Shown here one piece after another: positions 36,901 through 41,820 of a DNA stretch of 64,000 nucleotides. This DNA is from Anodontia alba. Taxonomy: Eukaryota > Mollusca > Bivalvia > Lucinida > Lucinidae. The notes beneath the pieces are model-generated. The model had not been told where the DNA came from. It was given only the letters and a program-made list of their open reading frames with translations, and did not search any database. Position 1 is the stretch's first letter; each line of letters begins with the position of its first letter. The translations under genes were made by a program, and so were the position numbers. The stretch is from assembly GCA_964016985.1 (NCBI GenBank), contig OZ024825.1:40361557-40425556 (forward strand), in the 5' to 3' direction.

Positions 36901-37499
36901 AACTGAATAGTTTTAATCAGTAAACCGCACTGTTTTTATATCAATTTTTGCATTCCGTTTATTTTCTTAAAAACTGCAACAAATATTCAGATTCCAGTCA
37001 GTATCACCCAAGGATCAATCGTGTGAAATTTGGTTAAAATTGGCTCAGTGGTTTAAGAAAAGATGTTGATTAAAGATATTGTAAACAAATGATGGACTAC
37101 AAGAGACGGACAGTGAGTGATCACAATAGCTCATCTAGATCTGCATCTACACTGTTTACAAAGGCAGGGCATATCCGGGCTCAGCAGGACAAGGGTTAAA
37201 ATAAACAGTGAGTAAAAATGTAAAAGTAAATTTTTTCGATTAGCTGACCCTGAAAAATTTCTTCAATCATCAGTCATAAGGGGCAAAAGTGACTGATTAT
37301 CGATTATAATCGATCATCTGGACAACACTAAAAGATGCTGTCATGTAGTTCTACTTACCGGTTCACAGTAAACACACTGGCAGTCCTGCAGCTCATACAT
37401 GTCTTGTAGTGAGCACTCTGTAAGGCAGAGTTTACAGGTGATTAATGGATCTATAGCTAGATCTACAGTACTCTTACTGGCTGAGTAGCTGGCCATCAT
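1842..37499 (-). CDS. RNF144A: RNF144A-type RBR E3 ubiquitin-protein ligase (complete, 8 coding exons)
   Basis: The exons are 37499-37359, 22248-22144, 20050-19990, 10472-10351, 7340-7246, 6335-6191, 5433-5344 and 1985-1842. They join in phase to 903 nt (300 residues and TGA); vertebrate RNF144A and B are about 290-305 residues. RING1 has Cys22, 25, 40, 42, 45, 48, 67 and 72. The IBR has Cys113, 118, 141, 144, 149, 152, His157 and Cys162. RING2 starts at Cys189; Cys202 in NDGC aligns with the RBR catalytic cysteine, and His230 and Cys236 fall in HYDKGPC. Residues about 255-283 form one hydrophobic membrane segment, followed by CCKCK and an acidic tail ending LPT. RBR ligases take ubiquitin from an E2 onto the RING2 cysteine and then to substrate; RNF144A is tail-anchored. 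The family call is very secure; A versus B is less certain, although the C-terminus reads closer to A. Noncoding 5' exons are not established. Confidence 0.96.
2059..2200. mobile_element. Type A palindromic MITE
   Basis: Arms 'gtgggtactcattagaag' and 'taatgtgtaccacaac' around 'gcctcagcaaggcgc'. Sits about 75 bp upstream of the exon 8 acceptor, inside intron 7. Confidence 0.7.
2290..2770 (+). repeat. Degenerate tandem repeat, about 150-bp unit
   Basis: Units contain 'ataccaaatagaaaccaaat', 'ctggaaaatatgagctgtt' and 'aaaactttaacataaa' plus a GACCTCAAGGTCATAG block. The same family recurs at 4485-4700 and 46040-46215. Probably the internal array of a larger decayed element. Confidence 0.65.
3445..3657. 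mobile_element. Type E MITE, TTAA-flanked, near-perfect palindrome
   Basis: Bounded by TTAA at both ends, with subterminal arms 'cattttcagcagacgac' and 'gtcgtctgctgaaaat'. The centre is an almost perfect hairpin around 'ctccttaggag' with 'tttcatgcaaattgt' arms. Other copies: about 955-1095, 19687-19895 and 57040-57190. Confidence 0.75.
3654..3868. mobile_element. Type D hairpin MITE
   Basis: Starts 'ccccaagtgttgggacagac' and ends 'gtcctaatacttaggat'. Contains the shared core AACAGTG then GATCAG. Abuts the type E element at the TTAA. Confidence 0.6.
4135..4425 (-). mobile_element. SINE type C (GA-rich body), full length
   Basis: Flanked by short direct repeats CTCTTCA (4128-4134 and 4427-4433). 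On the plus strand it begins with the reversed tail 'tgtgttggggtttaacgac', then a purine-rich GGAGAAAAGAGATAGAAG body. Its tail is homologous to that of the tRNA-headed SINE here. Confidence 0.7.
4885..5067 (+). mobile_element. Type B MITE, 5'-truncated
   Basis: Retains the AACAGTGTAGATCCAGATCAG hairpin and the right end AAGGGTTAA; the left terminus is missing. See 11492-11704 for an intact copy. Confidence 0.7.
5145..5245 (+). mobile_element. Hairpin MITE fragment
   Basis: 'aacccttgaagcaccaatca' followed by 'agcagatgacat' and 'aaataaagcttggcattt' matches the left half of the elements near 57020-57180 and 60364. Lies about 100 bp from exon 7. Confidence 0.5.
5344..5433 (-). CDS. RNF144A: RNF144A coding exon 7 (end of RING2)
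   Basis: 30 codons, [15 protein letters not shown] through VIWHRTQ. HYDKGPC gives the last His and Cys of RING2, and [13 protein letters not shown] is an almost invariant RNF144 signature. The acceptor is tttacag and the donor gtatgt; phase 0 on both sides. Confidence 0.96.
5748..6180 (+). mobile_element. Type D MITE interrupted by a type B MITE
   Basis: The left part of D (5748-5889) ends 'ttagacaca'. The type B element 5890-6097 follows, and D resumes 'gtagtaaaatggacttgt' to about 6180. Uninterrupted D copies (for example 9405-9440) read 'acacattaaag' at this point, so the TTAA was duplicated. Confidence 0.8.
5890..6097 (+). mobile_element. Type B MITE (piggyBac-like, TTAA target)
   Basis: TTAA at both ends, terminal TCCTGGTCCTGCTGA and its diverged inverse. 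The internal hairpin 'cagttggcttctttagaag' forms the core. Inserted in a type D MITE. Confidence 0.8.
6191..6335 (-). CDS. RNF144A: RNF144A coding exon 6 (RING2, catalytic cysteine)
   Basis: 145 nt encoding [17 protein letters not shown] through [13 protein letters not shown]2 ligands are Cys189, 192, 207, 210, 215 and 218; Cys202 in [11 protein letters not shown] is the acceptor of the ubiquitin thioester by family alignment. The acceptor is tttgcag and the donor gtaagt; ends in phase 0. Confidence 0.95.
6630..7300. repeat. Intronic minisatellite of about 60-bp units overlapping exon 5
   Basis: About eleven degenerate units of the form 'catcttccctcctcac', 'gacattatggtaacatta', 'caggattttatgtacat'. 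The last unit (about 7246-7300) is the 3' half of RNF144A exon 5 with its splice donor. Several intronic units keep donor-like GTAAGT or GTATGT on the minus strand. Confidence 0.8.
7246..7340 (-). CDS. RNF144A: RNF144A coding exon 5 (second half of IBR)
   Basis: 95 nt encoding [15 protein letters not shown] through VRREDV plus two bases (GG) that join the next exon as Gly. It contains IBR Cys144, Cys149, Cys152, His157 and Cys162. The acceptor is aatttcag and the donor gtatgt. The 3' half of the exon has the same sequence as units of the adjacent intronic tandem array. Confidence 0.93.
7345..7910. other. Intron 4 stretch without recognisable feature
   Basis: AT-rich single-copy-looking sequence upstream of the exon 5 acceptor. 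I see no coding or repeat structure beyond short A runs. Confidence 0.5.
7911..8222 (-). mobile_element. SINE type B (tRNA-headed), degenerate
   Basis: On the minus strand the head reads 'gtggctcagttggtag' (A box), then a degraded B-box region 'ggatttgatcccagg'. The body includes 'gagctccctgccacatcca' and a decayed tail. Matches the intact copy at 58032-58366. Confidence 0.8.
8330..8530. mobile_element. Hairpin repeat with 'cagatcagcctg' arms (type G)
   Basis: Inverted arms 'agactctgatcagactgca' and 'gcacaggctgatctgagtc'. Similar sequence at 115-300, 6420-6550 and 60005-60180. Confidence 0.55.
8780..8970 (+). mobile_element. Type D hairpin MITE
   Basis: 'ttcggacagacaggtctgag', then 'caaacagtgtagacccagat', and the right part 'aagaacaagtatggtgatga'. 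Confidence 0.6.
9300..9530 (+). mobile_element. Type D hairpin MITE with intact TTAA site
   Basis: Core 'cagatactacagaatatgg' and right part 'agaccagtgtggtaagaag'. Its uninterrupted 'acacattaaagtgtag' serves as the empty site for the insertion at 5890. Confidence 0.65.
9565..9715. mobile_element. Type A MITE with a 46-bp perfect palindrome
   Basis: 9618-9663 is exactly self-complementary (two 23-base arms meeting at GCT|AGC). Outer arms carry 'atacatgtagatactcat' and 'gagtaccaaaatcatat'. Confidence 0.85.
10098..10219 (-). pseudogene. Second copy of RNF144A exon 4 (possible alternative exon)
   Basis: An open 122-nt duplicate of exon 4 with the same AG and gtgagt dinucleotides. It differs at two coding sites, giving NQT in place of NRT and ECTT in place of ECPT. 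Upstream of its AG the pyrimidine tract is lost and replaced by MITE-derived sequence (gtcagcatagcag). Length modulo 3 is 2, so including both copies in tandem would break the frame; using one or the other would not. It is either a dead copy or a candidate mutually exclusive exon. Confidence 0.8.
10351..10472 (-). CDS. RNF144A: RNF144A coding exon 4 (first half of IBR)
   Basis: 122 nt, [18 protein letters not shown] through TAVECPT, after the split Glu codon. It supplies IBR Cys113, Cys118 and Cys141. The acceptor is preceded by a T-rich tract (attcttttcag) and the donor is gtgagt. A near-identical copy lies at 10098-10219. This copy is chosen as the main exon because only it has a normal polypyrimidine tract. 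Confidence 0.93.
10600..10829 (+). mobile_element. Type F hairpin MITE
   Basis: 'cccttctgagaaaggatct' and 'tgacccctttcagacagga' arms around 'aatttgctcccagggaaag'. It is cut on the right by the SINE target duplication. Confidence 0.6.
10830..11130 (-). mobile_element. SINE type A (tRNA-headed), full length with 14-bp target duplication
   Basis: Flanked by TCCTCATTCTGGGT at 10816-10829 and 11131-11144. The minus-strand head reads 'ggtggctcagttggatgcg' (A box) and 'gcgggttcaacccccgcc' (B box), with tail 'aaaacctcaacacaaa'. Pol III-type internal promoter. Confidence 0.93.
11492..11704 (+). mobile_element. Type B MITE, intact reference copy
   Basis: TTAA plus CCCTTGTCCTGCTGA at the left and the exact inverse plus TTAA at the right. 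The internal core pairs 'gatccagatcagttggctt' with 'agccaactgatctggatct'. TTAA target and CCC ends are piggyBac-superfamily traits; no transposase. Confidence 0.88.
11705..12070. other. Intron 3 stretch without recognisable feature
   Basis: No long open frame or strong repeat seen; unassigned sequence between two MITEs. Confidence 0.45.
12075..12240. mobile_element. Type A palindromic MITE
   Basis: Arms 'tgatatttttcttatttct' and 'agaaataagaaaaatattt' around 'gcctcaccgaggcgc'. Ends 'cttatctagacctatgg'. Confidence 0.75.
12480..12615. mobile_element. Type A MITE, right half
   Basis: 'gtgcttctaatgagtagcc' through 'gagaaataagaaaaatatt' and 'cttatctagagccatg'. Confidence 0.65.
12692..12883 (-). 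mobile_element. Type B MITE, internally deleted
   Basis: TTAA at both ends, inverted orientation, with a shortened core 'agatcagaagctaactggtc'. Confidence 0.8.
12905..13225. mobile_element. Two type A MITE copies in tandem
   Basis: Copies at about 12905-13075 and 13105-13225, each with 'cttctaatgagtatc' or 'aatctaataaatatcc' and 'caacatatg' arms. Confidence 0.6.
13228..13378 (+). mobile_element. Type B MITE, degenerate
   Basis: 'caacccttgtcctactgaat' at left, half of the core lost; runs into the next copy. Confidence 0.7.
13379..13596 (-). mobile_element. Type B MITE, nearly complete
   Basis: Opposite orientation to the adjacent copy. Ends 'cagcaggactagggttaa'; core 'cagttggcttcttcagaaaa'. 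Confidence 0.8.
13907..17240 (+). mobile_element. Bounded tandem-array element (3.3 kb, about 470-bp units)
   Basis: The 5' end reads 'caagagtcccatgggctac' and then CTCACCTGAG. The 3' end is a GGAC microsatellite followed by a hairpin ('agctcatcctgag' against 'gctcaggtgagct') and AAAAA. Between them about six diverged units share 'tttgaccttgcc', 'ccaagattcagcc' and 'ccatatatgggcatgg'. Inverted subterminal motifs, a minisatellite core and a 3' hairpin resemble non-autonomous Helentron-type or mollusc 'pearl' elements. Confidence 0.75.
17454..17743 (-). mobile_element. SINE type C with perfect 12-bp target duplication
   Basis: CAATATTGTATG occurs at 17442-17453 and 17744-17755. The body and tail match 4135-4425. 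The clean target duplication shows this GA-rich family is a retroposon even though no tRNA A or B box is evident. Confidence 0.88.
18120..18295. mobile_element. Type A palindromic MITE with extra arm
   Basis: 'caattcaaatgagtt' occurs in inverted pair around 'ctcgacttgttgag'. A second half-arm 'atgagttcccacaacat' follows. Confidence 0.65.
18400..18545. mobile_element. Type F hairpin MITE fragment
   Basis: 'cttctgaagaggagtctac' and 'cagatcccttttagaaggg' arms around 'gggggagcaaattc'. Confidence 0.5.
18998..19395. mobile_element. Two type A palindromic MITEs
   Basis: Copies at about 18998-19165 and 19195-19395, each opening 'ctagataagagtgg' or 'ctccagataagag' and closing 'cttatc' plus 'gagcta' or 'gagtta'. 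Confidence 0.65.
19505..19925 (+). mobile_element. Type D MITE interrupted by type E MITE
   Basis: D opens 'cctaaatattgggacagac' and closes 'ctcaatatttagggtaaat'. The type E palindrome at about 19687-19895 begins TTAATGCTTAGCAC inside it. Ends about 65 bp from RNF144A exon 3. Confidence 0.7.
19990..20050 (-). CDS. RNF144A: RNF144A coding exon 3 (RING1-IBR linker)
   Basis: 61 nt encoding [20 protein letters not shown] plus one base of the next codon. The acceptor is ctttcag and the donor gtacac. It corresponds to the helical linker that precedes the IBR in RNF144 proteins. Its split codon (G plus AA gives Glu) matches the phase of exon 4 exactly, which supports both boundaries. Confidence 0.9.
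20209..20478. mobile_element. Inverted-repeat MITE (type L)
   Basis: Terminal arms AACCTCTTTATAAC and GTTATAAAGAGGTT. Inside are two direct copies of 'aatgaccataaatggtaatt'. Partial copies lie near 27430 and 28190-28310. Confidence 0.7.
20507..20719 (+). mobile_element. Type C MITE, left end decayed
   Basis: Ends 'acaatgggttaa'; contains 'ggtatgtccggctatgaga' and 'ttgcaaacagtggagatc'. Confidence 0.65.
21082..21377 (-). mobile_element. SINE type C with small internal duplication at the tail
   Basis: The tail segment 'tggggttt' with 'aaagactgtgatggggttt' is repeated once before the usual 'cacgacacatcaaccc'. The GA-rich body follows. Confidence 0.7.
21868..21894 (+). repeat. Poly-A tract
   Basis: Long A run, one of several in this intron (others near 21541 and, as poly-T, near 21725). 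Confidence 0.9.
22144..22248 (-). CDS. RNF144A: RNF144A coding exon 2 (second half of RING1)
   Basis: 35 codons, [14 protein letters not shown] through KQGKLDAAE. It holds the last three RING1 cysteines (Cys48, Cys67 and Cys72, the last two in TCPDAQC). The acceptor is ttttag and the donor gtaaga; phase 0 on both sides. It follows exon 1 after a 15-kb intron. Confidence 0.95.
22343..22567 (-). mobile_element. Type C MITE, TTAA-flanked
   Basis: TTAA with CCCATTGTAG ends in inverted orientation; core 'cagatgccgcaaaatgcggc'. Lies about 95 bp upstream of the exon 2 acceptor on the minus strand. Confidence 0.8.
22568..23210 (-). mobile_element. Two partial type C SINEs separated by a MITE
   Basis: 22568-22750 and 22984-23210 both carry the reversed tail ('catcaatccttgtgggtca') and the GA-rich body. 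The block 22774-22983 is a different TTAA-flanked element. A further tail fragment is at 23240-23290. Confidence 0.6.
22774..22983. mobile_element. Type K MITE, TTAA-flanked
   Basis: TTAACTCTTTGCATGCTGGG at left and 'agcagggaaagagttaa' at right. The hairpin core 'cagatcaggcccgacatttt' pairs with 'tgtcgggcctggtc' between two AAACAGTTTG-type motifs. Confidence 0.75.
23690..26375 (+). mobile_element. Bounded tandem-array element (about 325-bp units, eight copies)
   Basis: Units start near 23690, 24011, 24341, 24663, 25000, 25491, 25811 and 26127. Each holds 'tcaatgttattttatta', 'tcacctattttttcatga' and 'ccataactccaacaa'. One unit pair (25000-25491) carries a partial extra copy. The 3' end is a long hairpin, 'tgtcccccaacttt' against 'aaagttgggggcata'. 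Confidence 0.8.
26371..27440 (-). mobile_element. Degenerate non-LTR retrotransposon with RNase H
   Basis: On the minus strand broken frames read [19 protein letters not shown] and NGSSVFTAE (RNase H D and E motifs), then [16 protein letters not shown]. The C-terminal part ends [11 protein letters not shown] and stop near 26373. Upstream, [16 protein letters not shown] is the link from the RT. Frameshifts and stops throughout. Chromosome context: intron 1 of RNF144A. Confidence 0.8.
27490..28150 (+). repeat. Diverged tandem repeat (about 130-bp units) split by a MITE
   Basis: Units contain 'gtgttcaagaaacagagc', 'cagactaaacattgttcag' and 'ggtcatggtcagcaac'. The type C MITE 27821-28056 sits in the last unit. 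Confidence 0.65.
27821..28056 (+). mobile_element. Type C MITE, TTAA-flanked
   Basis: TTAACCCATT at left and 'tctacaatgggttaa' at right, core 'ttctgtggcatctgatctg'. Confidence 0.8.
28313..28613 (-). mobile_element. SINE type A, diverged
   Basis: Reversed tail 'gttttacagtccagtcaaca', body 'cttcttgaatcaccagaa', head 'gagccaccaaggcc'. The B box is mutated. Confidence 0.8.
29052..29796 (+). mobile_element. Penelope-like element fragment (GIY-YIG part)
   Basis: An open frame reads [20 protein letters not shown], then [17 protein letters not shown] and [18 protein letters not shown]. This is the C-terminal part of a GIY-YIG endonuclease as found in Penelope-like elements. A GC-rich stretch (29320-29620) follows, then CTGATGAAGGCC and GGTCGAAA at about 29771-29794, a hammerhead-like signature typical of these elements. 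Truncated on the right by a type B MITE. Confidence 0.55.
29797..30009 (+). mobile_element. Type B MITE, intact
   Basis: TTAACCCTTGTCCTGCTGA at left and 'tcagcaggacaagggttaa' at right; core with 'cagttggcttctgaagaagc'. Confidence 0.85.
30010..30583. other. Intron stretch without recognisable feature
   Basis: AT-rich; only short A runs and no repeat I can name. Confidence 0.45.
30584..30979 (+). mobile_element. RTE-like non-LTR 3' fragment ending in (GAT)n
   Basis: Frame reads [31 protein letters not shown], stop, then [20 protein letters not shown] and [15 protein letters not shown]. Ends in an uninterrupted GAT repeat (30945-30979). Same family as 48524-49109. Confidence 0.85.
31310..31570. 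mobile_element. Type A palindromic MITEs, overlapping pair
   Basis: 'gtgggtactcattaaaagc' and 'gcacttctaatgagtaccc', followed at once by a second arm set 'gtgggtactcatcagaag'. Confidence 0.65.
31580..31810 (+). mobile_element. Type D MITE, complete
   Basis: Inverted ends TACCCTAAATATTGGGACA and TGTCCCAATATTTAGGGTA; core 'cagatgctgcagaatgcagc'. Confidence 0.75.
32025..32200 (-). mobile_element. Type C MITE, partial
   Basis: 'ggagacccttaaacaggtaa' and 'cagatgccacaggaagcgg' match the reverse of 51406-51629; ends missing. Confidence 0.55.
32612..35136 (+). mobile_element. Bounded tandem-array element with two unit types
   Basis: Ends are GTCGCACCTGCT (32612-32623) and AGCAGGTGCGAC (35125-35136); the right end also folds as a hairpin with 'cgcaccctgct'. 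Units of about 145 bp ('ataggtcaaggtcacc', to about 33900) give way to units of about 155 bp ('gatgtttcatgcaaggttt' with GACAGACGGACGGAC). A SINE lies inside at 34541-34842. Confidence 0.75.
34541..34842 (-). mobile_element. SINE type A with 15-bp target duplication
   Basis: TTCATGCAAGGTTTG at 34526-34540 and 34843-34857. Head and B box intact ('cgcgggttcaacccccgc'). Inserted in a unit of the surrounding array after it was amplified. Confidence 0.93.
35137..36385. other. Intron 1 stretch, mixed repeat debris
   Basis: Contains 'gtcgagataacgagagtcaa' type motifs (also at 35810 and 36690) that look like DNA-transposon ends. The GC-richer stretch 36050-36380 has short open frames on both strands but no recognisable domain. 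Confidence 0.4.
36386..36565 (+). mobile_element. RTE-like fragment, internally duplicated
   Basis: 'cagcctttgacctacaggtt' and 'gatgacatggaagcagctga' appear twice about 85 bp apart; same segment as in the 30584 and 48524 copies. Confidence 0.75.
36980..37200 (+). mobile_element. Array-element 3' fragment plus type B MITE fragment
   Basis: 'ggatcaatcgtgtgaaattt' through 'gagtgatcacaatagctcat' resembles the 3' end of the 13907 element. 37140-37200 keeps only the right end of a type B MITE ('cagcaggacaagggttaa'). Confidence 0.6.
37359..37499 (-). CDS. RNF144A: RNF144A coding exon 1 (start codon, first half of RING1)
   Basis: Reads [10 protein letters not shown] through DCQCVYCEP (47 codons). 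The donor is CCG followed by gtaagt. An AG acceptor (tttaaccag) lies directly before the first ATG, so an upstream noncoding exon is likely and the ATG may be the first bases of this exon. Two ATGs are adjacent (37499 and 37496). The segment [10 protein letters not shown] matches the conserved N-terminus of RNF144 proteins. Ends in phase 0. Confidence 0.94.
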
Positions 37500-37538
37500 C
37501 TGGTTAAATAGAATATACAAATTGCAATATTCAGAAGC

Positions 37539-37752
37539 TTAACCCTTGTCCTGCTGAACCCGGACATACCCTGCCTTTGCAAACAGTGTAGATCCAGATC
37601 AGTTGGCTTTTGAAGATGCCAACTGATCGGGATCTGCACTGTTTGCCATAAAGTATTTGAATTTATAGCAACAATCCGGATCAAGTAATCTGACTGGCTG
37701 GAAATTAGAAGGGGGAGTGGCATCTTAATTTATTCAGCAGGACAAGGGTTAA
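37539..37752 (+). mobile_element. Type B MITE 39 bp from the RNF144A exon 1 acceptor
   Basis: Intact TTAACCCTTGTCCTGCTGA ends. Read on the gene strand it stops only 39 bp before the acceptor AG at 37501-37500. Confidence 0.85.
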
Positions 37753-38094
37753 CTCCTTACCATACCTGTCTTAGCATTGGAATAATTCAACTACCTGTTG
37801 ACAGTCAGAAGCACAAACCCTACAATTTTTTTTAATTTTATTTTTTTTTTATAAAATTACCTTAATCCAGTAACACAAGGTGAGGCAACAGAAGATAAAT
37901 AAAACATATTTACTTTAGATTATGTCTCAAGTTATTATTAGGTCCAGGTGAAAATTAGTAAATCATTCAATAATTAACTGCAATAAGTTAAATATAGCAG
38001 TTTTTCTTGAACTTCTTGAGCCTTCGATACAAATTTCTAGACAATGCGCATTGTACAGATCTCGAGATCTAATTTATGCATAAATCATAAAGTT

Positions 38095-38640
38095 ATGACA
38101 AGAGCTCTTTCAGCAAAAATAACCTATCTGCCCATAAATATTATGACAACTCCAGATTATAAAGGTGAAGAAGAGGGTCATGGCCCTATAATGCTTATCT
38201 GAGTGTCATAGCACTAACCTGACCTAGAAATGACCAAGGCAAACATTCTGACCAAGATTCATGATGATACTATAAACAAATAAGACAATGAAGCATGCCT
38301 AATGGACCATGAAGTATAGGTCAAGGTCAAATACAGATGACTGCACTTGAGGCCATGCTAAGCTGTGTACATATACTAAGTATCACTGGCTGTAGGACCA
38401 ATAGTTACTGAGAAACTGACCTAAATGCAATAAAACTTAACAAAGTGACAGTGGACTGTAAAATATAGGTTGTCAGGTCAAATATGGATGACTGCATTCA
38501 AGAGGCTATGTTAAGATGTATGCAAGTGCCAAGTATCATTGTAACTGGACATATAGTTACAGATTTTATGAATAATATTAAAACAAACCTGTAGTGGGGA
38601 AATCTGTTCTCACAGTGCTTGCATTAAGGGAAGTCTGGGA
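38095..38640 (+). repeat. Tandem-array element remnant, about 130-bp units
   Basis: Starts 'gacaagagctctttcagc'. Two to three units share 'taggtcaaggtcaaatac', 'atgactgcacttgagg' and 'aagtatcactggctgtagg'. No terminal hairpin recognised. Confidence 0.55.
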
Positions 38641-39044
38641 GTCAGAGACTCCCAAAAATCAATGCCAGGAAGTCTGGGACTCCCAACTTTTAAAGATATT
38701 TAGTCATTTATAACAAAAACTGAGAATGAATTTATGTGTTATTTAGCTCAAGAATGGCAGTTTTACTCCATAAATGAGAGTTTAAGAATACTGAGGTTGA
38801 ATTTCTGAAAACAATTAAGGACTTCCAGATATTGGAGCTAGGAAGTCCTGGGACTTCCTGATTTTGACAGTTTAATAAGTGCAAGTACTGTTCTCATATT
38901 TTGACAACATGGTCCACTACCTGATAAGACATGCAGAGAAGTTGAAAGAGGTTTCTTTTATAAGCAATTTACTTCTTGATTTTTATTATTTCATACTGAA
39001 TTCAAGCAAACAGCATTGATATAAGTAATAATAATCACAAAGTA

Positions 39045-41573
39045 CACATCAACGTTCTGTTGGTAACATCTCCGGCTTGGCCTCCTGTCAGGTGTGGGAG
39101 GCAGGGTCAGGCCATAATGTGGCAAATCAAGCAAAGGACACGAGGAAATTCAGGGTGGGAACACTCACTGTGAACACTCTGAGAGGAAGAGTTTTTGAGG
39201 TAGTGGAAACACTATCCCGCAGGAAAGTGGATGTCTGCTGTGTCCGGAAGACCAGACACCATGGTGGCAAGGACACCAGGTACAAGCTCTATTGGTCTGC
39301 AAACGACAAAGGCACCGCTAGTGTAGGAGTGTTTTCTGGTGGAAGAGTGGATAGAGAAACTTTTTGAGGTGCAGAGAGTCTCCGACAGAATCATCTACGT
39401 GAAGCTTATAGTCGGCCAGTGTGTGGTTACCTTTCTGGTTGTGTATGCCCCACAGAGTGGTCTAAGTGCTGTGACTGCCAGGATCCCAGGATCCGAATTT
39501 CTGATCCCATGTGGAGATTGGAATGGCCATGTAGGCTGTGCAGGCACTGGATACAGGGAAATGCACGCATGGTGAGATTGGGTATGGCAGGCCAGAACCA
39601 GATGTTGAGGGTGAGAGAACCCTAGAGTACACTCAATCCGCTTCTTGGGAACATGTTTCAAGAAATGTGACAGCCACCATCTCATCACATACAAGTTGGG
39701 AAACCAACATAGCCATGCGGATAGACTTCATCCTTTTTCGTAGGACCATGTGCAAACTTGTCACAGATGTAAAAGTGATCCCTGGCGAGGAAGTAGCCCT
39801 GCAAGATCAGCTTCTTGTATGCCACATGAGGACTGATGTGCCACAAAAATCCAAGCGCATGTTCACCCCTCGCCTTAAAGTTTGGAAGCTTAAAGACCCT
39901 CAGATAAGCAATCATTTCCAGGTCTTCAACTTGCATGTGAGTACATCTGCAGGTGTAGCTGATGCTGCTACTGAGGATATCTGGAACATCAAGACTGGCC
40001 TGCTCAAGACAACTGAGGAGGTGTGTGGCACAACTCGGCCCCACTGTTGGCATTGTGAAACCTGGTGGTGGAATGCACATGTGGAAAAGGCCATTACTGC
40101 AAAGCGAGAAGACTGGTAAAGACACGGACATCATACGATGCAGCCAAATGCATTGCCAGATATACAGTGCACCATGCTCGTCAAGAAGCCGACAAGGTCT
40201 ATGAGAATATTCACCCCAAGTATTCAGAAGACTACCGCCATGCTATTACCAGTATAGAAGAGAGAACGCTGATGTTTTGGTGACAAACTGGTGAAGAATG
40301 TTGCAGGGGAGATGTCAATGAGCGAAGACTTAAAGCAGAAGGCCTGGTATTAAGAGCACTACCAAAGGCTTCTCAATGTTGAGTTTGACTGGGACCCAGA
40401 CCACCTGTCTGATGTATTACCAGTGGTAGGGCTTCCTATCACAATCATCATTGATATGGTTAAGAAGGTTATCTCTCAGATGAAGGTGGGCAAAGCACCG
40501 GGCCAATCAGGCATAGTGGTGGAGATGATATGAGCAGCCGGTGACATGGGCGCCTACGTAATATGTGACCTCGCAGCTGCAATCATTCGCGATGGCAAGG
40601 TACTCTCTGACCTGGGAGCAGTTTCATTGTTAGCCTCTACAAGGGTAAGGGGGATGCATTAGAAAGGGAAAACTACTGCAGTCTCAAGCTGACAGAGCAG
40701 GTGATGAAAGTCTTGGAGAGGTTGGTGTCAATCGACAAATCCCAGTTTGGCTTCATCCCGGGCAGAGGCACAACAGATGCAATCTTTGTTGTCAGGCAGC
40801 TGCAAGAGAAGTATTCTGCTGCCAACAAGAGACTACATGGCTTTCATAGACCTGGAGAAGGCATTTGATCAAGTGCCTCGGAAGGTCTTTGGTGGGCACT
40901 GAGAAAACTTGGTGTGGCAGAGTGGATTGTGTGATTGGTGCAGGGGATGTATGCCAATGCGCGGAGTCATGTCCGTGTTGGTGAAGGGTACAGTGAAGAG
41001 TTTGAAATGAAGGTTGGTGTTCACCAAGGCTCGGTACTCAGCCCGCTGCTCTTCATCATTGTGCTTGAAGCCTTGTCACATAAGGCTCCGGGGTCCCTGG
41101 GAGGACCTCTATTTCAATGACCTTGTTATCATCGCTGAATCGCTGGAGGAATACGTCAGGAGGCTTTTGACTTGGAAAGAAGCAATGGAGGATAAAGGAC
41201 TGAGATGAAATGCAGCAAAGATGAAGATCATGATCTGTGGTATGGGCCTGGACCTCCTGCAGAGTTCAGGCTAGTTTCCATGTGCTGTCTGTCGCACTAG
41301 AGTGGGCAGTAACAGCATCTTCTGCAATATCTGCAGGCACTGGGTGCACAAGAAATGCAGTGGGCTAAAGTGCTTAACAAATGACCCTGATTACAGATGT
41401 ACATAGTGCCAGGGAACGGCACGCCCCTTGGATGGAAGACCACAGAGGGAAGTCCAAGTTGGACATGACAAGCTGGAGGTGGTAGCTTCCTTTTGCTACC
41501 AATAGAAGACATGGTCTCAGCAGCCTGTGGCTGTGAACTTTCAACCACAACACATGTGAAAACCACCTGGAAG
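39045..41573 (+). mobile_element. RTE-like non-LTR retrotransposon, 5' portion (endonuclease and RT), decayed
   Basis: The endonuclease part reads FRVGTLTVNTLRGRVFEVVE, RKVDVCCVRKTRHHGGKD and YWSANDKGTASVGV. The RT part has FGFIPGRGTTDAIFVVRQL, FIDLEKAFDQVPR with a frameshift nearby, and MKVGVHQGSVLSPLLF. The YADD box reads YFND, so the catalytic Asp pair is broken. A Cys/His finger (CAVCRTRV, CNICRHWVHKKC) follows the RT. It resembles proteins often mislabelled craniofacial development protein 2. The 3' part continues at 48524 after a 6.9-kb insertion. Confidence 0.9.
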
Positions 41574-41605
41574 CAAGATTGGGTGGTAAATTCCACCCCC
41601 AGTAT

Positions 41606-41820
41606 TTGTTTGTTTGTGTTGAGGTTTTACGGCCCAGTCAACCCAATGGGGTCATGTCTAGCGTGGTCAGTTTACCTAACCACACGTTTACTGGGCAGGC
41701 TTAGTCCTCTAAGCGGTTAACCAGTACTGTGCACAATCTTTCGCCAGAAACTGACAACTGCCCTTCTTGAATCAGCGGAAGGGAGAGAATGACCGTAGAA
41801 AATATTTCATGATCAATCTC
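41606..41820 (-). mobile_element. SINE type A fragment without tRNA head
   Basis: Tail and body ('cttcttgaatcagcggaag') are well preserved but the copy stops at 'catgatcaatctc', where the inverted-repeat region begins. The A and B boxes are absent. Confidence 0.88.

Noticed and set aside
39685..40134. 149-codon minus-strand frame
   Set aside because: Antisense shadow of the RTE-like endonuclease/RT region.
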